NCBI RefSeq assembly: GCF_000002235.5
Contig: NW_022145599.1
Span: 1,824,230-1,888,229, forward strand
Length of the DNA stretch: 64,000 nucleotides
Origin: Strongylocentrotus purpuratus
Lineage: Eukaryota; Echinodermata; Echinoidea; Camarodonta; Strongylocentrotidae
Reading direction: 5' to 3'
In this document: one piece after another, positions 60,301-64,000 of the stretch
Numbering within the stretch: the first letter of the stretch is position 1
How the letters are laid out: the number at the start of each line of letters is the position of its first letter
Made by a program: the position numbers and the translations under genes
Notes under the pieces: model-generated
What the model saw: only the letters and a program-made list of their open reading frames with translations
Databases searched by the model: none
Told to the model about the DNA's origin: nothing

Positions 60301-63300
60301 AACTTAGGTCATGTATGTTACTTGCAGAGCCGATGAACTGATTAGATTTTGGGGTCATGAGGTCAAGGTCAAAGGTCATGCGGCTCATTATGTATGCAAA
60401 AATAGCTTGTGATCGCATTATCATTAGAACAGATTGATGGATTCCTGCCAAACTTAGATCATGTATGTATCTTGCAGAGCCAATGAACTGAGTAGATTCT
60501 TGGGTCATGAGGTCAAAGGTCAAAGGTCATGGGCTCATTATGTGTGCAAAAATAGCTTGTGAACGCATTCTCATTAGAACTGACAGATGGATTACTATTT
60601 AACTCGGGACATCTTGCGGAGCCAATGAACTGAGTAGATGTTAGGGTCATGAGGTCAAAGATCAAAGGGTCATATATGTATATGAGAAATTGCTTGTAAT
60701 CACGATATTCTGAGAACCTGTTAATGGATTACAATTGAACTTGAATTTGAAAAATTTCTTCTGTTTTGGTTTGTAAATTGCTCTATGACGGAGGCATCAT
60801 TTCGACTGCGCGCAGTCGAAGTTCCATCTAGTCTTATCATGAAATATAGCCTACAGCAAAGGCTTCTGAAGTAAAAAAAAAAAAAAAAAAAAAAAAAATC
60901 CCCAATGACACTCTTCTTATTTCTGTACCCATGATTGTTTTGGTTATTGTGTTTTTATATCTTTATTTGATGCTCATATCTCATCATTGCAACATTATGT
61001 AATAAGAGGGTTAGTGCCTCAGCAGAATCTCTGAGGCTCTCTTGCCAATGTTACTATAGACCCTTTTAATTACATTTATATGTATGTGTTCCAATACTGG
61101 TAGGTTGACCTAACAATTTTAATATAACTGTTTAATATAGGTTGGAAGGCTAGCTAGGGGGGTCTTAGAATAATTCACTAATAGCTGTTAATTGATCTAT
61201 TAGCATAAAGATACCACAGCTAATTTGATAATATATATAGTCGTATGAATATGATTGCTCAACAGGGTCAAACACTGCTGTTTATTTTCAAAAGAACATA
61301 ATTTATCTTCTACATCCATTGGTTGTCTCAAATAACAAGTGAAAACAAAATTGATTTCTTGCAAGTAATGTAACTGATCTTTCAAGTATAGTTTGTCGTT
61401 CTGTTCTCAAGTCATATTCGAGAAACATGTTTTAAAGCGTCATTATTACGGTAGGTCTAGGCAGCATAGCTATTGCACTCCTAATGAACGGTTTTCTACC
61501 CCTTCCTGTATCTGCCCAGGTTTATCATCCCATACCTGCCAACCCCTACAAATGATTTTGAATTAATTTGGAATATTCTGATTTTCAGGATTTTTAGGAC
61601 CTGAAAATACAAAATATTCAGATTTTTAATTTTTTGGTGCTAAAGCCCAATCAAGCTTGTTTTATATTGAGAGTTCATGTATTGCGTGCGTTGAATGGCT
61701 GTATGATCAAGCAGCGAATTTGTATTCGCTTTTTGGTACATATTTACCGTGTATTGCCAGGTGCACTGCCGTTGCAAGTGCGATTTCTTATTTTCGAAGG
61801 CATACCGTGCTAAAAATTCCTAATTCTTATTTTCAAATGTTGGCAGGTATATCATCCTTATGTCAGGTCTTGGCATTGGTAGTGACCAAACGGATCTGAT
61901 GAACCTTCAGCTCATGGTAGATATCATCACTGGTCAGCTTGGGACAGCTGACCAACAGAAGATGTTCTCTAAGGTCGTGAGGGTCATCATTGCTGGTAAC
62001 AGTCTCAGCGAAAGCACACAGGATAAGGGTGTACTCACTACGGTATGTACATGTTACGAACCTCATACATATTCATGTATGTTAATTTGCAAATGAGCAG
62101 AATGATCGCTTGTGAAGGAGGGTTTTTGATTACAGGTTTGTCCCAGGTATTTTATTTGCTTGTTTTTGCAGTAAGGCCTAAACAAAAAAGATGTTGTATT
62201 GCCCTTAAGGTGCCAAAACATGGGTCGGTCAGAAATCTTTTTTTTTTTAATCTTTTTTTTGTTATTGTTTTACTCCCTCTTTGGGCTGATATTTCTCAGT
62301 ATACATTTTCTACTTCTAAAAAACGATTATTTTTTTTTTTTTTTTAAAGCCGACCGTAGATTTCAAGATTTTTGGGTCAGTCGCAAAGGGTAATACAACA
62401 TCTTTTTTTCTTAGGCCTCATGTAGAAAATAAGTAAAGCCTGCAAGAAACTCTTCAATGTGTATAAAAAAATATTTAATTATGTTAAGCAATTTCATCTT
62501 AACTGATAAACACTTATGCCATGAGCATTTACTACGTATTTCCTTCTTTTTAAAATTTTGATATCAAGTTTCCTAATTATTCTTCAGCAATTTGGGTAGT
62601 TTTCTAACATCCGTCTTTGGAGCGTAAATTTCTTTGCTGCTATGAAAATAAAATGTTGTAATGCGTAGCCATGTATGATGATGACTGTATTTTATTATTT
62701 GGACTTGTTTGTTTCATCTTGTTTGATATTGATATCAGGCCAAATACCTAACCAGGAAATCTCAAGCTGGAACTGTGGAAGGTGTGAAGACTCTGGATCA
62801 CATACTAGTCCAACTCACTGTAAGATATTCATCTCTCTTCTGACTTGTAATTTCATATTCTTAATTCTTGTAATTTCTTTAATAAATTCTTTCTTATTTG
62901 AAAGTACAACCCACTCATTCTGTTCATGTATGAACATTGCTCTATATATGATGTAAATGGAATCTATATAGATAAATTTCCCTCAATCCCGCAATCAAGA
63001 TCATCATTGCATGCACTCATTGTAATAACAAGGCTGACTTTTAACCAATCAGAATCGTTATTTCATATTGCAGTTGATCGCAAACCTTTGTGTTACAGTT
63101 CCTATACTGCCAGGCATTCATCTGTACTATTATGGGTTGTCTATTTTACCAGTCTTTTATTTTGTTAATAATTCAAGATTTCAAATTTGTTCATGTTTCC
63201 AACAAAACATTACAAATCAATTATAAGTATTTAAAACAATCTTTCCCGACAACAATCATTCATGAACTACATTTTATTCTAGGACTTAAAAATCTAGATA

Positions 63301-63740
63301 CATTCATGTAACATAGTCATTTGATAGCCTATGACAAAATTTGATAGATGTAGATATTGAATTATTGAGTACACACACAATATAAAGGTCATTGCTCTAG
63401 CTATATAACTTTGAGACAGGCTGTATTAAGCCAAAGCTTTTAAACAAATTATAAGGATAAAACAGAATAAAAACATTTTTTGTTAAGGCCTAGTACCAAA
63501 TATGTTTATTTATGTACATGTAGAGGCATTTTTTGTTCAATTATTTGTTTTTAATTACCGGTACCATTTCTATTCATTTTAGAGTTGCATTCCAGTTGAC
63601 TTAATGGCAGGTGATTTTGATCCAGCTAATTCTAGTCTTCCTCAGCAGCCGTTCCATCGTTGTATGTTCCCACAGTCTAGTGTCTATTCAACATTCAACT
63701 CAGTCACCAATCCTTATGAGGCTAAGATTGCAGGAATAAG
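57320..63740 (+). CDS. POLD2: DNA polymerase delta subunit 2 (p50), 3' part beyond the window
   Basis: B-subunit of the replicative polymerase delta: it bridges POLD1 to POLD3 in the nucleus. Seven coding exons seen: 57320-57500 (exon acceptor at 57310), 58185-58306, 58701-58824, 59460-59574, 61847-62042, 62739-62819, 63583-63740. They give 325 complete codons in phase and continue past 64000; roughly the last 100 residues are missing. Markers are HLYQLVSGEKQIVVGTLFK, LEDELQRVVLTGNI (OB fold), SGLGIGSD, QLMVDIITGQLG (inactive phosphatase-like domain) and the highly conserved VDLMAGDFDPANSSLPQQPF with MFPQSSVYSTFNSVTNPYEA. Odd: the fifth exon's acceptor is supplied by the end of a hAT-like MITE (61531-61849), turning the expected Arg-Phe-Ile-Ile into Arg-Tyr-Ile-Ile. 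Intron 4 (2.27 kb) also holds a Helitron-like element. Upstream GCGGGAA motifs fit S-phase (E2F) control, which is inference. Confidence 0.97.
59027..59196 (+). repeat. Single arm of the foldback repeat family
   Basis: In POLD2 intron 3. It runs from GGGCCAGAAGGGATTAGACC through GGTCACTGACAGGTGGCTAT, AAGAAAAAGAGGATCATGGG and TATATAGAGGGAGCAAGTAG to GTGGGGCTTTAA. It is the orientation reverse of the 13271 copy. Confidence 0.75.
59876..60832. mobile_element. Helitron-like non-autonomous element with tandem core
   Basis: Lies in POLD2 intron 4. The left part is a hairpin ATGCCTCCG...CGGAGGCAT (about 59882-59912) followed by a TCCG run. The core has about five ~151-bp tandem units (60058, 60209, 60360 and 60510 are equivalent points; the fifth is diverged). 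The right part repeats GACGGAGGCAT in inverted orientation, then a perfect 20-bp palindrome (60801-60820), 7 bases, and CTAG|T (60828-60832). A hairpin about 11 nt before CTRR with T following is the Helitron/Helentron 3' signature; tandem cores are known in HINE and pearl-type elements. The 5' end is not fixed. Confidence 0.6.
59990..60672. repeat. ~151-bp minisatellite units, each with AGGTCA direct repeats
   Basis: Five head-to-tail copies. Each carries GATCGCGTTATC-like sequence, a 'gattcctgccaaact' block, 'cttgcagagcc', and near its end two or three AGGTCA half-sites spaced by one base (60058-60077, 60209-60228, 60360-60378, 60510-60529, and a diverged one at 60652-60672). The first four are well conserved; the fifth is degraded. 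Confidence 0.85.
61517..61520 (+). other. Probable ancestral POLD2 exon-5 splice acceptor, displaced
   Basis: CAG followed by GTTTATCATCC, preceded by a good pyrimidine tract (GTTTTCTACCCCTTCCTG). Joined to exon 4 it would read Arg-Phe-Ile-Ile and then run into MITE sequence, reaching an in-frame TGA after about 25 codons. The Phe agrees with the RF(V/I)-L-SGLG motif known in POLD2, so this looks like the pre-insertion acceptor. Confidence 0.7.
61531..61849. mobile_element. hAT-like MITE inserted at a POLD2 exon boundary
   Basis: A 319-bp element with inverted ends (CATACCTGCCAAC on the left, GTTGGCAGGTA on the right; 11 bp match exactly). It is flanked by an exact 8-bp direct repeat TATCATCC (61523-61530 and 61850-61857). 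An 8-bp duplication is typical of hAT transposons. There is no coding capacity. The right end lacks two bases expected from a symmetric end. It lies across the start of POLD2 exon 5 and contributes the AG acceptor plus the first three bases (GTA) of the present exon. Confidence 0.82.
61844..61847 (+). other. MITE-derived splice acceptor now needed by POLD2
   Basis: CAG/G inside the right inverted end GTTGGCAGGTA. Splicing here keeps the frame from exon 4 (CG + G TAT ATC ATC CTT ATG) and yields Arg-Tyr-Ile-Ile-Leu-Met-Ser-Gly-Leu-Gly. The upstream tract CCTAATTCTTATTTTC can serve as a polypyrimidine stretch. Confidence 0.7.
62174..62418. mobile_element. MITE with AGGCCTAA inverted ends, copy 2
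   Basis: 245 bp in POLD2 intron 5. It has the same termini (AAGGCCTAAACAAAAAAG...TTGTATTGCCCTT; AATACAACAT...TTAGGCCT) and shares TTTGGGCTGATATTTCTCAG and GCCGACCGTAGATTTCAAG with the copy at 26511. Confidence 0.72.
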
Positions 63741-63777
63741 GTAGGCTGTGCTGCAGTCATAGAAGTCACCAGGGCAG

Positions 63778-63903
63778 GGTTTCACAAAACCGTCCTAAGT
63801 TCAAATTTGCAGACAACCCATTTAAAAACGTGTATTAAATTTAATATTTGTTTCAATGGGATGTTGGTGAATTTGTACTTACAACCGTTTCATGAAGTAA
63901 TAT
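63778..63903. mobile_element. Small MITE-like inverted repeat in POLD2 intron
   Basis: GGGTTTCACAAAACCGTC...AAATTTG at the left and GAATTTGTACTTACAACCG...TTTCATGAAG at the right are imperfectly inverted over about 35 bp. Similar in style to the GGGCCCCAT elements. Begins about 37 bp after the last visible POLD2 exon. Confidence 0.45.
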
Positions 63904-64000
63904 CCAGAAAGAAAACATAATTTCACCTTTACTGAAATTGTTTGAACGAGCAAAAATGCAAGTGGAGAAAGATTTTGATCATAGCTTTATTCAAATAACC

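Noticed and set aside
60212-60523. 103-codon minus-strand frame and plus frames at 59982-60336
   Set aside because: Period-matched translation of the ~151-bp tandem units; no protein family resemblance.
59990-60672. CRISPR-like array
   Set aside because: The units are ~151 bp with no unique spacers; this is a eukaryotic minisatellite inside a transposon.

Overview
The window is AT-rich, intron-dense animal nuclear DNA. It holds six multi-exon host genes, with exons of roughly 45-390 bp (one of 1.28 kb) and GT-AG introns, plus many short transposon fossils, tRNA-derived SINE pieces and microsatellites. Gene content (GGA, PIGX, CNBD2, sigma-class GST, POLD2) is metazoan. The style of the dispersed repeats (ATT-tailed SINEs, GCGTACGCAGG-ended elements, tandem-core Helitron-like elements) and the NERD-domain gene suggest a marine invertebrate. 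A sea urchin or other echinoderm is the best guess, but no single marker proves it.

Layout from left to right. PIGX (minus, 1991-5544) is head-to-head across 237 bp with GGA (plus, 5782-19737; 16 coding exons, 727 aa). GGA is tail-to-tail with CNBD2 (minus, 23515-41151; 17 coding exons, 972 aa). One 6.6-kb CNBD2 intron holds a near-complete two-ORF LINE of the CR1/L2-like group in antisense, itself apparently inserted into an older TA-flanked MITE. CNBD2 is head-to-head with a sigma-class GST (plus, 43411-47145; 210 aa). A repeat-rich gap follows, containing a perfect 84-bp-arm foldback element with a 9-bp target duplication. A NERD-domain protein (minus, 51453-54666; 333 aa) is then head-to-head with POLD2 (plus, 57320 onward, running off the right edge). 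The DNA between those two carries several E2F-like GCGGGAA motifs. I joined every coding exon by hand; all splice phases agree and the CDS lengths are multiples of three.

The genes do not form one pathway. PIGX acts in GPI-anchor mannosylation in the ER. GGA sorts cargo at the trans-Golgi network. CNBD2 is a cyclic-nucleotide sensor known from sperm. GST handles glutathione conjugation or prostaglandin-type isomerisation. POLD2 is the second subunit of replicative DNA polymerase delta.

The most interesting observation is in POLD2. A 319-bp hAT-like MITE with an exact 8-bp target duplication has landed 3-10 bp inside the start of an internal exon. The terminal inverted repeat now supplies the only frame-preserving splice acceptor, changing one residue (Phe to Tyr), while the old acceptor is left about 330 bp upstream and leads to a stop. 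Other notable points are the perfect foldback palindrome, a Helitron-like element whose ~151-bp tandem units each carry nuclear-receptor DR1 sites, a tandem duplication overlapping the CNBD2 stop codon, and an overlapping DxxLL/clathrin-box motif in GGA.
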